This document shows positions 9,807-19,202 of a stretch of DNA of 64,000 bases, piece by piece. Position numbers and translations under genes: made by a program. The stretch comes from Campylobacter lari. GTDB lineage: Bacteria > Campylobacterota > Campylobacteria > Campylobacterales > Campylobacteraceae. Position 1 is the stretch's first letter; each line of letters opens with the position of its first letter. Where the stretch lies: NCBI RefSeq assembly GCF_001017575.1, contig NZ_CP011372.1, forward strand, positions 1,116,001 to 1,180,000. Reading direction: 5' to 3'. The notes under the pieces are model-generated. The model worked only from the letters and a program-made list of their open reading frames with translations. It made no database searches and was not told where the DNA came from.

Positions 9807-9833
9807 TCTTTTAGTCCTTTTGGACTAAAAGAT
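9806..9833. terminator. Bidirectional terminator between the symporter and tenI
   Basis: A perfect 12-bp stem (ATCTTTTAGTCC and its complement) with a TTTT loop sits at the convergent ends. It contains the tenI stop codon. A-runs and T-runs inside the stem let it work in both directions. Confidence 0.75.
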
Positions 9834-10425
9834 CTTTACATCTTAAAATATATTTTTTTACATTTTCGCTTTTATACAAAGCTTCTCTTATACATATACC
9901 TACTAAATTTAAATCTTTTAAGTGGTTTATAGTTTGAGTATTTATGCCACCTATGGCATAAATGGGTATTTTTGAAACTTCTAATAAATCTTTTAAATTT
10001 TTTATACCTTTTGGAGCCAAATCAGTCTTACAAGAGCTTTTAAATACATGCCCAAAAAAAGCATGACTTGCTTTAAGCTTATAAGCTAAATCTAATTCTT
10101 CTTTAGAATGGATGGAAGTACCCAAAAGATCAAATTTTTTATAGCTTTGTGGGTAATTTTGCAAAACAAATAAAGGAGCATGAAAAAATTGATGATTTAA
10201 TTTTAAACAAGCTTCATAATGATAATGCAAAAAGCAAATCTTTTGAGTTTTATTAAAAATTTTTAATACTTCTTTGGCTAATTTAGCATATTCTAACTCA
10301 TCTAAATGTTTTTCTCTAAGTACCAAAGCATCAATACTACTTTGACTTAGTTTTTCAATAAAATTTAAAAAATCTCCTTGCGTATTTTGACTATCACTAA
10401 TAGCAATAATTTTTTTATCCCACAT
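9811..10425 (-). CDS. tenI: TenI-like thiazole tautomerase (ThiE/TenI fold)
   Basis: The 204-residue protein has the ThiE/TenI TIM-barrel fold, with VLREKHL near 35 and IGGIN near 159. The segment FFGHVFKSSCK (about 123-133) resembles the GHVF-E-T-DCK stretch of Bacillus TenI, whose histidine is catalytic for isomerising thiazole phosphate carboxylate; the equivalent here is His126. Position as the last gene of thiS-F-G-H fits this better than a true thiamine phosphate synthase. A ThiE activity is the alternative. The start overlaps the end of thiH by 11 bases. Confidence 0.68.
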   Translation of the reverse strand: MWDKKIIAISDSQNTQGDFLNFIEKLSQSSIDALVLREKHLDELEYAKLAKEVLKIFNKTQKICFLHYHYEACLKLNHQFFHAPLFVLQNYPQSYKKFDLLGTSIHSKEELDLAYKLKASHAFFGHVFKSSCKTDLAPKGIKNLKDLLEVSKIPIYAIGGINTQTINHLKDLNLVGICIREALYKSENVKKYILRCKDLLVQKD

Positions 10426-11548
10426 AAATACTATCGCTCATTATAGCTTGCAAATTTGCATTTTTTAGCATAGCTAAAACCTCATCAACACTACGCATAT
10501 CACTAATTTGAAACTGATCATCGCCTTTTTTATCGCCTTGATGCTCACCCACTCCCACGCTCACACCTGCACTCATTTTAGTAGCTCCAAGTTTAATAAC
10601 CCCGTCTCTAAATCCTGCTCTTTCACGCGTAGAAATCGTAATACTTGCAAAAGGTAAAAACAATCTATAAGCACACAAAACTTGCAAAAGTCTTGTCTCG
10701 CTTACATCTTTTGGATGAATTTTTTTATTATTAATAATAGGTCTTAGTCTAGGGATAGATAAAGCTATTTCAGCATGAGGGTATTTTTGCTGTAAAAAAT
10801 ACGCATGTAAAGCCGTGGCAAAAGCATCTCTTCTGAAATCATCTATACCAAGTAAAGCTCCAAAAGCAACCCCTCTCATACCCGCTTTTAACGCTCGCTC
10901 TTGCGCATGAAAACGATACTCAAATACACTTTTTTCACCTTCAATATGAATTTTAGAATAAGTTTTTTGATTATAAGTTTCTTGATAAACACTTACATAT
11001 TCACAACCCTTTTCATGAAGCAGTGCATACTCATCTACATTCATAGGATAAACTTCAATTCCAACAACCTTAAAATACTCTTTTGCTATTTCACAAGCTT
11101 TGGCAAGATATTCTACGCTAGCATATTCCCTACCCTCACCTGTTAAGAGTAAAATTTCTTCCAAGCCACTTTTTTTAATCTCTTGCATTTCTTTGTGAAT
11201 TTCGACCTCATTTAGCTTAGCTCTTTTAATGTTATTTCCTTTTTGAAATCCACAATAAGTGCATTTGCTATTGCAAAAATTAGAAAGATATAAAGGTGTA
11301 AAAAGTGAAATGGAATTTCCAAAGTGTCTTTGAGTAATCTTGCTTGATTTTTGTGCTAAATCTTCTATGAAATCTTCTGCTGTGCTTGAAAGCAAGGCTT
11401 TTAAATCATCTATATTAAGATAATCCTTAACTAAAGCTTGTTTTACATCAAAAGCGCTAAATTTATTTTCGTCAAAATTTTCAACTTCCTTTAAAACCTT
11501 AGTTAAAATTTCACTTTCAATACTTTGCATATGAGGATATTTTTGCAT
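10415..11548 (-). CDS. thiH: 2-iminoacetate synthase ThiH
   Basis: The 377-residue protein is a radical SAM enzyme that cleaves tyrosine to dehydroglycine (2-iminoacetate) and p-cresol, supplying the C-N unit of the thiazole. The CxxxCxxC cluster motif is CNSKCTYC at about residue 92. LTGEGREYASVEYL and AFGALLGIDDFRRDAF are typical of ThiH. The presence of ThiH, with no ThiO glycine oxidase nearby, suits a microaerophile. It is 1 base downstream of thiG. Confidence 0.93.
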   Translation of the reverse strand: MQKYPHMQSIESEILTKVLKEVENFDENKFSAFDVKQALVKDYLNIDDLKALLSSTAEDFIEDLAQKSSKITQRHFGNSISLFTPLYLSNFCNSKCTYCGFQKGNNIKRAKLNEVEIHKEMQEIKKSGLEEILLLTGEGREYASVEYLAKACEIAKEYFKVVGIEVYPMNVDEYALLHEKGCEYVSVYQETYNQKTYSKIHIEGEKSVFEYRFHAQERALKAGMRGVAFGALLGIDDFRRDAFATALHAYFLQQKYPHAEIALSIPRLRPIINNKKIHPKDVSETRLLQVLCAYRLFLPFASITISTRERAGFRDGVIKLGATKMSAGVSVGVGEHQGDKKGDDQFQISDMRSVDEVLAMLKNANLQAIMSDSIYVG

Positions 11549-11549
11549 T

Positions 11550-12308
11550 TTAATCTCTTAAAAAACCACTCAAAGGCGAGCTTGCACTTGGCGTGCTTTC
11601 ATTTGCTATGCCTGCTAAATACGCACTATATCCTGCATCTATAGCTAAAGCAAAAGCCTTTGCCATTTTTGCTACATCTTTAGCTTGGGCTATGGCAGTA
11701 TTTGCCATCACTGCGCTTACTCCCATTTGCATGGCTTCGCAAGCTTGTGCTGGATTTCCTATGCCCGCATCTACTATAATAGGCAAGCTAATTTCATTAA
11801 GTAAAATTTGTATAAATTCTTTAGTTTTTAAGCCTTTGTTGCTTCCTATAGGTGCTCCAAGAGGCATTATAGCAGAAGCTCCTGCACTTGCCATAGCACG
11901 CGCTGCATATAAATCAGGATACATATAAACTAAAGGTATAAAACCCTCATTTGCTAAAAGTTCCACTGCTTTTATACTTTCATAATTATCCGGTAATAAA
12001 TATTTACTATCGCTAATTACTTCAACCTTAATCATATCTCCACAGCCAAGCTCTCTTGCAAGTCTTGCTATACGCAATGCCTCATTAGCATTTCTTGCAC
12101 CTGAAGTATTTGGTAAAAGCTTAATATGCTTTGGGATAAAATCAAGTATATTTTCTATACCTTTATCATTTACCCTACGCAAAGCTAAGGTAATAATCTC
12201 AACTTTTGCTTCTTCAATAGATGATTTTATAAGCTCAAAAGAAAATTTCCCAGAACCTAGAATAAACCTGGAATTAAACTCATATTTTCCTATTTTTAAT
12301 TTTTCCAT
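11550..12308 (-). CDS. thiG: Thiazole synthase ThiG
   Basis: ThiG condenses deoxyxylulose phosphate, dehydroglycine and ThiS-thiocarboxylate into the thiazole. I place the start at the ATG that overlaps the thiF stop (TAATG at 12308), giving 252 residues beginning [11 protein letters not shown]; a longer frame to 12359 lies inside thiF. Diagnostic stretches are [23 protein letters not shown] and the phosphate loop [21 protein letters not shown]. Confidence 0.95.
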   Translation of the reverse strand: MEKLKIGKYEFNSRFILGSGKFSFELIKSSIEEAKVEIITLALRRVNDKGIENILDFIPKHIKLLPNTSGARNANEALRIARLARELGCGDMIKVEVISDSKYLLPDNYESIKAVELLANEGFIPLVYMYPDLYAARAMASAGASAIMPLGAPIGSNKGLKTKEFIQILLNEISLPIIVDAGIGNPAQACEAMQMGVSAVMANTAIAQAKDVAKMAKAFALAIDAGYSAYLAGIANESTPSASSPLSGFLRD

Positions 12309-13105
12309 TACTCGCTCGCTAAAAGTTCTAAAACTAAATTTGCTTGATGTCCTGCGCAAATATTTACACGTGGTGCCATAAGTCCATTGCCTACTTTTGC
12401 CTCATTTTTTAAATCACCACAAACATAAAAGTTTTTTGCAATTTTTCTTGTTTGTATGCTGTTGCTATCGCCATATCCTGCTAAACCAGAAGCACAAATT
12501 AATGTTTTTTGAGGATAGTGTTGGTGAAAATTTTGCGCTAAAAGGGCTTTGTATTTTGCATTATCAAAGGCTTCACAGACTATATCATCATTTATAAAAA
12601 GTTCGGCTATATTTTCTTTTTCTATTTTTAAAACTTGTGCAAATACTTCTATAAAAGGATTAATTTTAGCGACTTGATCTTTTAAAGCTTCAGCCTTAAA
12701 TTTACCCAAGTCTTCCACTATATAAGCTTGACGGTTAAGATTGCTTGGTTCCACCACATCAAAATCAATCAAATGAAGCCTACCAACCCCACTTCTTGCT
12801 AAATTTATAGCTATATGCGAACCAAGTCCACCAAGTCCACACACTGCTACACTTGCCTTTTTAAGTTTATCATGAAGTTTTGGAGTGTGTCTTGCCCTCA
12901 TCATCGCATCAAGAGCTTCATATGGGGGTAAAGTATTTTTTTCTATACAAAAAAGCTCATCATTTTCTTTTAGCTCCAAACTTTCTTTTGTCGCAAAACC
13001 ATTGATTATCCACACATCATTTTCATTTTTACTCACACTTTGAAAAAAATCCAAAGTATTTTTAAAATGCGTGTCTATCACACTACCATTAAATTTAATT
13101 CTCAT
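12308..13105 (-). CDS. thiF: ThiS adenylyltransferase ThiF
   Basis: The 265-residue protein is an E1-like enzyme that adenylates the C-terminal glycine of ThiS. An N-terminal ~65-residue extension resembles a degenerate ThiS-like domain, as in the ThiF family-2 proteins. The Rossmann part begins at about 85 with the nucleotide loop CGLGGLGSH, followed by [13 protein letters not shown]. The ATG at 13105 overlaps the thiS stop (TGATG); a TTG one codon upstream is less likely. Confidence 0.9.
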   Translation of the reverse strand: MRIKFNGSVIDTHFKNTLDFFQSVSKNENDVWIINGFATKESLELKENDELFCIEKNTLPPYEALDAMMRARHTPKLHDKLKKASVAVCGLGGLGSHIAINLARSGVGRLHLIDFDVVEPSNLNRQAYIVEDLGKFKAEALKDQVAKINPFIEVFAQVLKIEKENIAELFINDDIVCEAFDNAKYKALLAQNFHQHYPQKTLICASGLAGYGDSNSIQTRKIAKNFYVCGDLKNEAKVGNGLMAPRVNICAGHQANLVLELLASE

Positions 13106-13296
13106 CAACCACCACCTACAAAAGTAACAATTTCTGCTTTATCATTTTCTTTTAAAATTAAATTTTCAAATTTATCCCTTGGGATAATTTCTCCGTTTAA
13201 TTCTAAAGCGATAAATTCTATTTTTAATTGCTTTTCTTTAATATAATCCATAAATCTAAGCTCTTTTAACTCAAGCTTTTGCCCATTGATAATCAT
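13105..13296 (-). CDS. thiS: Sulfur carrier protein ThiS
   Basis: The 63-residue ubiquitin-like protein ends in EIVTFVGGG; the terminal Gly-Gly is thiocarboxylated and delivers sulfur to the thiazole. It is the first thi gene and couples to thiF. The upstream gene ends only 31 bases before it, and no TPP riboswitch is visible there, so the thi genes may be read from a promoter within or before the HEPN-motif gene. Confidence 0.9.
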   Translation of the reverse strand: MIINGQKLELKELRFMDYIKEKQLKIEFIALELNGEIIPRDKFENLILKENDKAEIVTFVGGG

Positions 13297-13327
13297 TTAA
13301 AACCTTTATTTATTTTACTTAAAATAC

Positions 13328-14086
13328 TTACTCGCTTGCATTATTATAATTAAATCTTAAAATAATAGCTTCTTTTATCTCTCCAATATCAATAGCATCT
13401 TCTAAATTATAACCAAGTCTCAAAAGTAAAATTTCCAAATCTTTTTTAAATTTTATTTTTGTAGGTTTATTATGATAGGTTTCATTTCTAGCTTTTCTTA
13501 TTTGACTTAGTTTTGTCTTAAGATGTTCTTTGGTGCCAAAACTTGGTAAGACTTGATTTTTATATATTTTTTTATCTTTAAATATATAAGCAAATTCACT
13601 CCAATGATCTATCAATATCTCTTCTAAATCAATCAAACAAAAATCATCAAAAATTTGCCAAGTACTATTATATTCATCTATTTTTTGACATCTCTTTTTA
13701 ACTTTTTTTAAAAGATTTTTCAAAGCAGGATTAAAAACTTCTTCACCAGATTTAAACCAATCATCATCTAACTTATTATACAAATTTGCTATTTTTACTG
13801 CTAAAGTACTTCTTAGAGCATTTTCATAACATTGTAAAAGTAAAAAATTTGCTTGATGATTTTTGCGTCTTTTGGAATAAATTTTCATAATTAACTCAAA
13901 CAAATCTTCGCATTTTTGATTTTTTTCTAAAATCTTTTGTGCTTCTTTGCAAGCTCCCCACAAATATCCAAAATGCAAAACATTGATCCCTTTTATCATT
14001 CTAAATTTAAAATCACATTTTAATTTAAAATTGATAAATAGCTTTTCTATTTTTTCATAGCTACTTACATCAAGCTCAAAAGACAT
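13328..14086 (-). CDS. Putative HEPN-domain protein (R-x4-H motif), accessory
   Basis: The family is not recognised with certainty. The start chosen is the ATG at 14086 behind TAGGAAG, giving 252 residues; the ATG at 14107 has no ribosome site. The protein is Lys/Asn-rich and all helical in appearance. Residues about 160-215 (DHWSEFAYIF ... RKARNETYHNKP) look like a Swt1/Abi-type HEPN domain with the ribonuclease motif R200-N-x3-H205. HEPN proteins of this type are often RNA-cleaving toxins or anti-phage effectors. It sits between thiS and dapE, which by recall are neighbours in C. jejuni, so it may be an insertion. A structured RNA candidate lies just upstream. A role in thiamine metabolism is possible only from proximity. 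Confidence 0.45.
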   Translation of the reverse strand: MSFELDVSSYEKIEKLFINFKLKCDFKFRMIKGINVLHFGYLWGACKEAQKILEKNQKCEDLFELIMKIYSKRRKNHQANFLLLQCYENALRSTLAVKIANLYNKLDDDWFKSGEEVFNPALKNLLKKVKKRCQKIDEYNSTWQIFDDFCLIDLEEILIDHWSEFAYIFKDKKIYKNQVLPSFGTKEHLKTKLSQIRKARNETYHNKPTKIKFKKDLEILLLRLGYNLEDAIDIGEIKEAIILRFNYNNASE

Positions 14087-14121
14087 TTTACTTCCTATTA
14101 ACTCCATTTTAAAAAATTAAT

Positions 14122-14210
14122 GATATAATTTTAGAAGTTTAGAGGGCTAACTTGCCGGTAGCTGCAAGGTACTCTTAAATGAGAGGCTACTCTAAATTCC
14201 TATTATATCC
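14122..14210. ncRNA. Compact structured RNA candidate: three-way junction with pseudoknot
   Basis: The 89-base element can pair as follows: outer stem GATATAA/TTATATC, inner stem TTTAGAG (14138-14144) with CTCTAAA (14190-14196), hairpin CTTGC/GCAAG (14151-14155 and 14164-14168), and hairpin CTCTT/GAGAG (14172-14176 and 14181-14185). The loop of the first hairpin (GTAGC, 14158-14162) matches GCTAC at 14186-14190, a possible pseudoknot. TATAAT occurs at both ends, one on each strand, so orientation is undecided. On the minus strand it would lead into the HEPN-motif gene. It does not match TPP, SRP, tmRNA or 6S consensus as I know them. Confidence 0.45.
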
Positions 14211-14221
14211 ATGCTTTTTTT

Positions 14222-15322
14222 CTAGTTAAAATTCTCTAATAAATCTTTAAAAACTAAATACAATTTTTCAAGCTCTTCTATACTCACTCTTTCATCAATA
14301 GCATGAATTCTATCATTGCACACGCCAAATTCTACTACTTTCACGCCAAACTCAGCAAAATATCTTGCATCGCTTGTGCCACCTTTGGTGTTAAGTTCTG
14401 GCACTACTTGAGTGATTTTTTGCACACTTTCATTTAGTTTTTGTACGATTTTAGAATCACTTTGTGTTAAAAAAGGCTTAGAACTTTGTTCCAAACATAA
14501 CTCATAATCAAGCCCTTCGCAAGTCTTTTCTACATAAGCTTTTATATCTTCAATGCTAGTTTGTGGAGAATTTCTCACATTAAACATCAATTTTAAATCA
14601 TTTGGGGTTACATTGCACACTTCCATACCACCGCGTATATCAGTAATGACAATTTTAGATGGTGTAAATACCTCATCACCTGGATCAAGATCAAATCCTG
14701 CTAAAAATTTCAAAGCTGAAGCAAAATTATGCACAGGATTAATGCATTTTTGCGGGTATGCTACATGGCCTTGCTTACCTTTGATGAGTAATTTTGCATT
14801 GATAGAACCACGACGCCCTATTTTAATACTATCTCCAAATTTTTTATCACAAGTTGGCTCAGCAACCACAGCAAAATCAGGTAGCATATCTTTTTCTTGC
14901 ATAAATTTAAGCACTTCAAGCGTACCAAATTTAGCCTCACCCTCTTCATCGCTTGTTAAAATTAATGAAATTCTTCCTTTAAAATTTTCTACTTCCTTAA
15001 CCGCACACATAAAAGCAGCCACGCCACTTTTCATATCTTGTGCGCCTCTTGCATAAATAAACTCATCTTTTTCTAAAGGCTCAAAAGGATCACTGCTCCA
15101 ACCATCTCCCGCAGGCACTACATCCACATGTCCGCCAAAAGCCAAATGCTCGCCATCATCACTAAATTTTTTAGTCAGCAAAAGATTTTTCACACCTTCT
15201 TTTTCTATAAAAAAAGCTTCAAAATCACTTAACTCCACTGCGATATAATTTAACGCTCCATCATCATCTGGAGTGATGGATTTAAATTTGCTCAATTCTT
15301 TAAAAATTTCAACTACTTGCAT
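14222..15322 (-). CDS. dapE: Succinyl-diaminopimelate desuccinylase
   Basis: The 366-residue enzyme makes LL-diaminopimelate and succinate in the lysine and peptidoglycan pathway. It is a two-zinc M20 peptidase-family protein: [10 protein letters not shown] (metal His and Asp), [10 protein letters not shown], and [15 protein letters not shown] with the catalytic Glu pair. [11 protein letters not shown] near the C-terminus is the DapE signature. It lies 3 bases after the lysE-family gene and is probably co-transcribed with it and the sirtuin gene. Confidence 0.94.
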   Translation of the reverse strand: MQVVEIFKELSKFKSITPDDDGALNYIAVELSDFEAFFIEKEGVKNLLLTKKFSDDGEHLAFGGHVDVVPAGDGWSSDPFEPLEKDEFIYARGAQDMKSGVAAFMCAVKEVENFKGRISLILTSDEEGEAKFGTLEVLKFMQEKDMLPDFAVVAEPTCDKKFGDSIKIGRRGSINAKLLIKGKQGHVAYPQKCINPVHNFASALKFLAGFDLDPGDEVFTPSKIVITDIRGGMEVCNVTPNDLKLMFNVRNSPQTSIEDIKAYVEKTCEGLDYELCLEQSSKPFLTQSDSKIVQKLNESVQKITQVVPELNTKGGTSDARYFAEFGVKVVEFGVCNDRIHAIDERVSIEELEKLYLVFKDLLENFN

Positions 15323-15325
15323 GTT

Positions 15326-15919
15326 TTATCCTATAAAAGCTTTATACAGCATAGAAAGAGCAAAATACTCTAAAATAAATGCTGAAAAAAGGTTAATGTA
15401 AAATATATGTTTGTTTTTTACAAGGGCTTTAAATTTAGACACAAAAAACGATAAAGTAAAAATCCAAAACACAATAAAACCCACCAAACCAAAAAGCAAG
15501 GCAAAAGAGTTCTTACTCTGCATGCTAAGTCCTGCTACACTCACCCAAAAGCCTATCACATAAGGATTTGTAACATTTAAGAAAAATCCCTTGCTAAAAC
15601 CTTTTAAAGGATGGGTTTTATTTACCTTGTTAAGATCGACTTTTCTTGTTTTTCTTAGCATTAAAAATACCATAAAACTCAAAAAGAAAAAGCCAAAAAC
15701 AGCTAGTATTTTATAAAAAAATTCATTATTTGCAAAGCTTAAAAGCCCAAGATTAATCAAAATCAAAAAAAGTATATCAGCACTTAAAGCACCAAGTCCA
15801 ACGCAAAAAGCATTTTTAAAAGAAGATAAAGCAGTATTTAAGATCAAAATATTTACAGGTCCAAAAGGCACAGACACACCCATACCTAAAACTATGCCTT
15901 GTAAGATTACTTCTAACAT
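15326..15919 (-). CDS. LysE/RhtB-family amino-acid exporter
   Basis: The 197-residue membrane protein has five or six hydrophobic segments and the LysE-family N-terminal signature GMGVSVPFGPVNILILNTAL. Family members export lysine, arginine, threonine or homoserine. Adjacency to dapE is suggestive of lysine-pathway overflow but does not fix the substrate. The start overlaps the sirtuin stop (AAATGTTAG). Confidence 0.82.
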   Translation of the reverse strand: MLEVILQGIVLGMGVSVPFGPVNILILNTALSSFKNAFCVGLGALSADILFLILINLGLLSFANNEFFYKILAVFGFFFLSFMVFLMLRKTRKVDLNKVNKTHPLKGFSKGFFLNVTNPYVIGFWVSVAGLSMQSKNSFALLFGLVGFIVFWIFTLSFFVSKFKALVKNKHIFYINLFSAFILEYFALSMLYKAFIG

Positions 15920-16611
15920 TTTTCTTCCAAGAGATTTTCTATATCGATTTTGATTTTATCAATGGCTGTACAAACATCTTCTATATAAACTTTTATGAAA
16001 TTACTTTCTAAATATTTATCCTCATCAAGATTATTTAATATACTTTGCTTACATACTCTTGCATACTCTCCCACGGGCAAAACCTGCCCGCTTGTACCTA
16101 TACATACAAATAAATCGCAATTTTGTAATTTTTCATATAAAATTTTATAATTTGGTGCCATTTCTTCAAACATCACGATATTGTGCCTTACACTTTTGCT
16201 TTGACATTTAGGACAAATTTTATCATCACTACTTTCATAGCCTATGTTAAAAATATTTTCACACTCTAAACACCTAAGCTCAGGTAAAAAGCCATGCAAA
16301 TGCACCACTTCTTCACAGCCTGCTCGCTCTAACAAATCATCTACATTTTGCGTTAAAATGCTAATTTGTTTTGGAAATTTTTGTTTTAATAAAGCGATGA
16401 TTTCATGTGCGTGATTTGGCTTAACATTAGCTAGTTCTTTTCTTCTTTTATTATAAAATTCCAAAACTTTTTTAGGATTTTTTCTAAAGCCAGTTGCTGA
16501 GCAAACTTCCATCACATCATGCTCTTCCCATAATCCACCACTAGCTCTAAAAGTTTTTATACCACTTGGAGCAGACAAACCTGCTCCGCTTAAAATCATC
16601 ACTTGTTTCAT
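15913..16611 (-). CDS. cobB: NAD-dependent protein deacylase, CobB/SIRT5-type sirtuin
   Basis: The 232-residue protein is a class III sirtuin. Seen are GAGLSAPSGIKTFR (NAD binding), TQNVDDLLERAG, HLHG with the catalytic histidine, and a four-Cys zinc site (CLEC ... CPKC). FYNKRRKEL at about 53-61 carries the Tyr-x-x-Arg pair that in E. coli CobB and human SIRT5 binds succinyl-lysine, so desuccinylase activity is likely as well as deacetylase. In C. jejuni the next gene is the cjeI restriction gene; here only 45 bases separate it from mutS2. Confidence 0.88.
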   Translation of the reverse strand: MKQVMILSGAGLSAPSGIKTFRASGGLWEEHDVMEVCSATGFRKNPKKVLEFYNKRRKELANVKPNHAHEIIALLKQKFPKQISILTQNVDDLLERAGCEEVVHLHGFLPELRCLECENIFNIGYESSDDKICPKCQSKSVRHNIVMFEEMAPNYKILYEKLQNCDLFVCIGTSGQVLPVGEYARVCKQSILNNLDEDKYLESNFIKVYIEDVCTAIDKIKIDIENLLEEKC

Positions 16612-16656
16612 TCAATAAACCTCATTATTGTTTTAAAGGTTTTACTATAATTTTAC

Positions 16657-18855
16657 TTAAAGCTTAACCACCTTAGCACCAAAGCCACCTTGATTAATTG
16701 GTGCGTCATTAAAGCTTTTTACACTTTTGTGAGCTTTTAAAAACTCTTTTACCGCAAAAGCTAGTTTTCCCGTGCCTATACCATGATAAACTATCACCTC
16801 ATCAAAACCTACTATCAAAGCATCAGAGATAAATTTATCTAATCTTTCAAGTGCCTCATCACTTCTTAAGCCGTGTAAATCTAAAGTCATATTTAAAGCA
16901 CTTGGGCGGGTTATATTAACACTTGATTTTACATTTTGTGTTGGGGTTTGATTGCTTTTTTTAAGCAACTTTAATGGTACACGCAAACTCAAACCATCAC
17001 TTTGAATCATCGCATCGTTTTTTGAAATTGCAGTGATTTTACCTTTGATTTTTTCATATTTTACAAAATCCCCAACTCTAAGCTCTTCATTTTGCCCCAT
17101 ACTTGGTAAAACAATACTTTTTTTAAGTTCATTGGCTTTGTTTAAACTTCTTTGTTTTTCTTTGATATCTTTTAGATTTATCGTTTTTTTAGCTTCTTCT
17201 ATGGCTTTGTGATATTTAAATTCTAAATTAGAAATAAGCTTTTTAAATTCTTGCTCATTTTTTTCTTTTTGATCTTTGAGTGAAAGTAAAATTTCATCTA
17301 CTTTGGCTTCTTTTTTCTCAAGTTCTTCATTTTTCTTACGCAAAGAAAGTTCAAGATTGATATTTTTACTTACCATTTCTTCTAAATTTTCTTTATCTTC
17401 TCCATAAAGCTTTTTAGCATTTTGCACTAAATTTGCACTTATACCATATCTTAAAGCCGTTTCAAATGCATAAGATTTACCTATGGTGCCTTTTAAAAAC
17501 TCATATTTTGGGCGTGATAGTTCCTCATCATACAAAGCAGCGATGAGTTCTACTTGTGAATTTTTGGCCAAAAGCATAGCAAGGCGTTTATGATGGGTTG
17601 TGATGATGATTTTATTATCTTGCTCTAAAAGCTTAGAAATAAGCTCAGTATATAAACACGCAGCTTCTTCAAAATCTGTCCCAAGCTCTATCTCATCAAC
17701 CCCTAATAAAACATTTTTCTTACCCAAAAGCTTAGAAAAATGCAACATTCTTCCTGCAAAAGTAGAAATATCATTTTTTACATTTTGCGGATCTTCTAAA
17801 ATCGCATCAAATTCCTTGAAATTTCCTATTTGGCTTTTTTGTGCATTAATCTTCATAGGAAGCAAATGCTTTGCAAGTAAAGCTGCACTTAAAATTCCTT
17901 TTAAAAGCATAGATTTACCACCTGCATTTACACCTGTGATGATTAAAACTTTTTTATTAAATTCTATATTAACACTTTTTGCATTTTTTAAAGCTGGATG
18001 TGCGAAGTTATATAAGCTTAAATTATTAGAACTATCAGCTAAAACAAACTCATAATCATGTTTTTTAGCCATCAAAACTCTAGCGCTATAATGATCAAAT
18101 AAATCAAAAGCATTATTGATAAATTTCAAAAACATCAAATTTTTATAAAAAACCAAACTGATTTTTTTAGCATATTCATAAAAAATTTCTTCTTTGGCAT
18201 CTTTGATTTCATCTATTTGACTTTGGATTTTTTCTACACTCAAAGGCACCACATAAAATCCACCACCACTACTTCTACCTATGATTTTTGCTTTTAAGAC
18301 ATGATTAAACCCACCGCGCAAAAGCAAGGCTTCCATACCATCGATAAGATGGATTTGAGTATCGATTAAATACGCACTAAGACTTTTAGTATAGGTAAGT
18401 TTTTTAAACTCAGCTACCAAGCTTTCTTTTTTCATTTTTAGAGCTAAATTTAGATTAACAAGTCTTTCATCAACACTTTCTTTAATCTCACCCTTTTCAT
18501 CAAAATACTCAAAAAGCTCTAAAATAACCTGTGGAATTTCTATTTTTAAAAGCCATTCTTTTAAACTTTCTTCAAATTTTAAGCCCTTTAAGTATCTAAA
18601 ATACATACAGATTTTAATAAATTCAAAGCTTTGACTTAAATGTAAAATTCCTTGCTTGCTAAGATGAGTTAAAGCACTATTTAACTCTTCTATCATAGGA
18701 GGAGGATTAAAATCAATCAGCGAAAGCTCGTTAATCCTTTTATAATGAAGCTTGCTATCACCTTGTAAAAAAATTTCTTTATCTCTTGCAAAAAGTCCCC
18801 TAAAGTCTTCTATATAGCCATCTAAATCTAGCTTTTTAAAAAATTGCTCTTGCAT
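16657..18855 (-). CDS. mutS2: MutS2 endonuclease/ATPase
   Basis: The 732-residue protein has a MutS core and clamp (about 1-290), an ATPase with Walker A GVNAGGKSMLLK (about 308-319) and Walker B GVDEIELGTD, a long charged coiled coil (about 480-575), a KOW-like segment (RVGDFVKYEKIKGKITAI) and a C-terminal Smr nuclease domain (LDLHGLRSDEAL ... VYHGIGTGKL). MutS2 suppresses recombination or rescues collided ribosomes; it does not perform mismatch repair. The stop of the preceding small gene overlaps its start. Confidence 0.93.
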   Translation of the reverse strand: MQEQFFKKLDLDGYIEDFRGLFARDKEIFLQGDSKLHYKRINELSLIDFNPPPMIEELNSALTHLSKQGILHLSQSFEFIKICMYFRYLKGLKFEESLKEWLLKIEIPQVILELFEYFDEKGEIKESVDERLVNLNLALKMKKESLVAEFKKLTYTKSLSAYLIDTQIHLIDGMEALLLRGGFNHVLKAKIIGRSSGGGFYVVPLSVEKIQSQIDEIKDAKEEIFYEYAKKISLVFYKNLMFLKFINNAFDLFDHYSARVLMAKKHDYEFVLADSSNNLSLYNFAHPALKNAKSVNIEFNKKVLIITGVNAGGKSMLLKGILSAALLAKHLLPMKINAQKSQIGNFKEFDAILEDPQNVKNDISTFAGRMLHFSKLLGKKNVLLGVDEIELGTDFEEAACLYTELISKLLEQDNKIIITTHHKRLAMLLAKNSQVELIAALYDEELSRPKYEFLKGTIGKSYAFETALRYGISANLVQNAKKLYGEDKENLEEMVSKNINLELSLRKKNEELEKKEAKVDEILLSLKDQKEKNEQEFKKLISNLEFKYHKAIEEAKKTINLKDIKEKQRSLNKANELKKSIVLPSMGQNEELRVGDFVKYEKIKGKITAISKNDAMIQSDGLSLRVPLKLLKKSNQTPTQNVKSSVNITRPSALNMTLDLHGLRSDEALERLDKFISDALIVGFDEVIVYHGIGTGKLAFAVKEFLKAHKSVKSFNDAPINQGGFGAKVVKL

Positions 18856-19202
18856 TATTTATCTACCTTGCAATCTTTTATATCAAAAACATAGGCTTTA
18901 AATTGTTTATTTTTACCATTTGAAATAAAACTTTGCGTTCCATGCTCAAAGTTAAAATACTCTTTAGTGACATTAATATCTTTACAAATTAAACTTTGTC
19001 CTTGCAAGAATGCATTGAGTGTTTCTTTTTTTAAAACCCCACTTCTTGTGGCACTTAACTCAAATTTAATCGCAAAAGCAATCATTAAAATCAACACTAA
19101 AATCAAAAGATAATTACTAATCTTACCTATTTTTTTACGTAAAAAAACAAAAAAAAGTAAAATCGCAAAAAAAGCTAAGGTATATAAAAAAATCTTAAAC
19201 AT
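18855..19202 (-). CDS. Small membrane protein between murC and mutS2
   Basis: The 115-residue protein has two N-terminal transmembrane segments (about 3-22 and 31-47) and a periplasmic C-terminal part with two cysteines (SLICKDIN and IKDCKVD). No family is recognised. It overlaps both murC upstream (8 bases) and mutS2 downstream, so it is translated as part of that operon. It corresponds to Cj1053c by recall. Function unknown. Confidence 0.7.
   Translation of the reverse strand: MFKIFLYTLAFFAILLFFVFLRKKIGKISNYLLILVLILMIAFAIKFELSATRSGVLKKETLNAFLQGQSLICKDINVTKEYFNFEHGTQSFISNGKNKQFKAYVFDIKDCKVDK

Noticed and set aside
12309-12359. ThiG extension of 17 residues
   Set aside because: It is inside thiF with no ribosome site; the TAATG overlap start gives normal family length.
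14122-14210. TPP riboswitch for the thi operon
   Set aside because: The conserved CUGAGA and ACCUGAUCUGG-type segments are absent on both strands; the fold and length also differ.
14122-14210. Known RNAs (SRP RNA, 6S, tmRNA, hammerhead)
   Set aside because: No GGAA-capped SRP loop, no tmRNA ends, no CUGAUGA core; only the fold, not the sequence, is distinctive.
16612-16656. Restriction-modification gene between the sirtuin and mutS2 genes
   Set aside because: C. jejuni carries cjeI there, but only 45 bases are present here.
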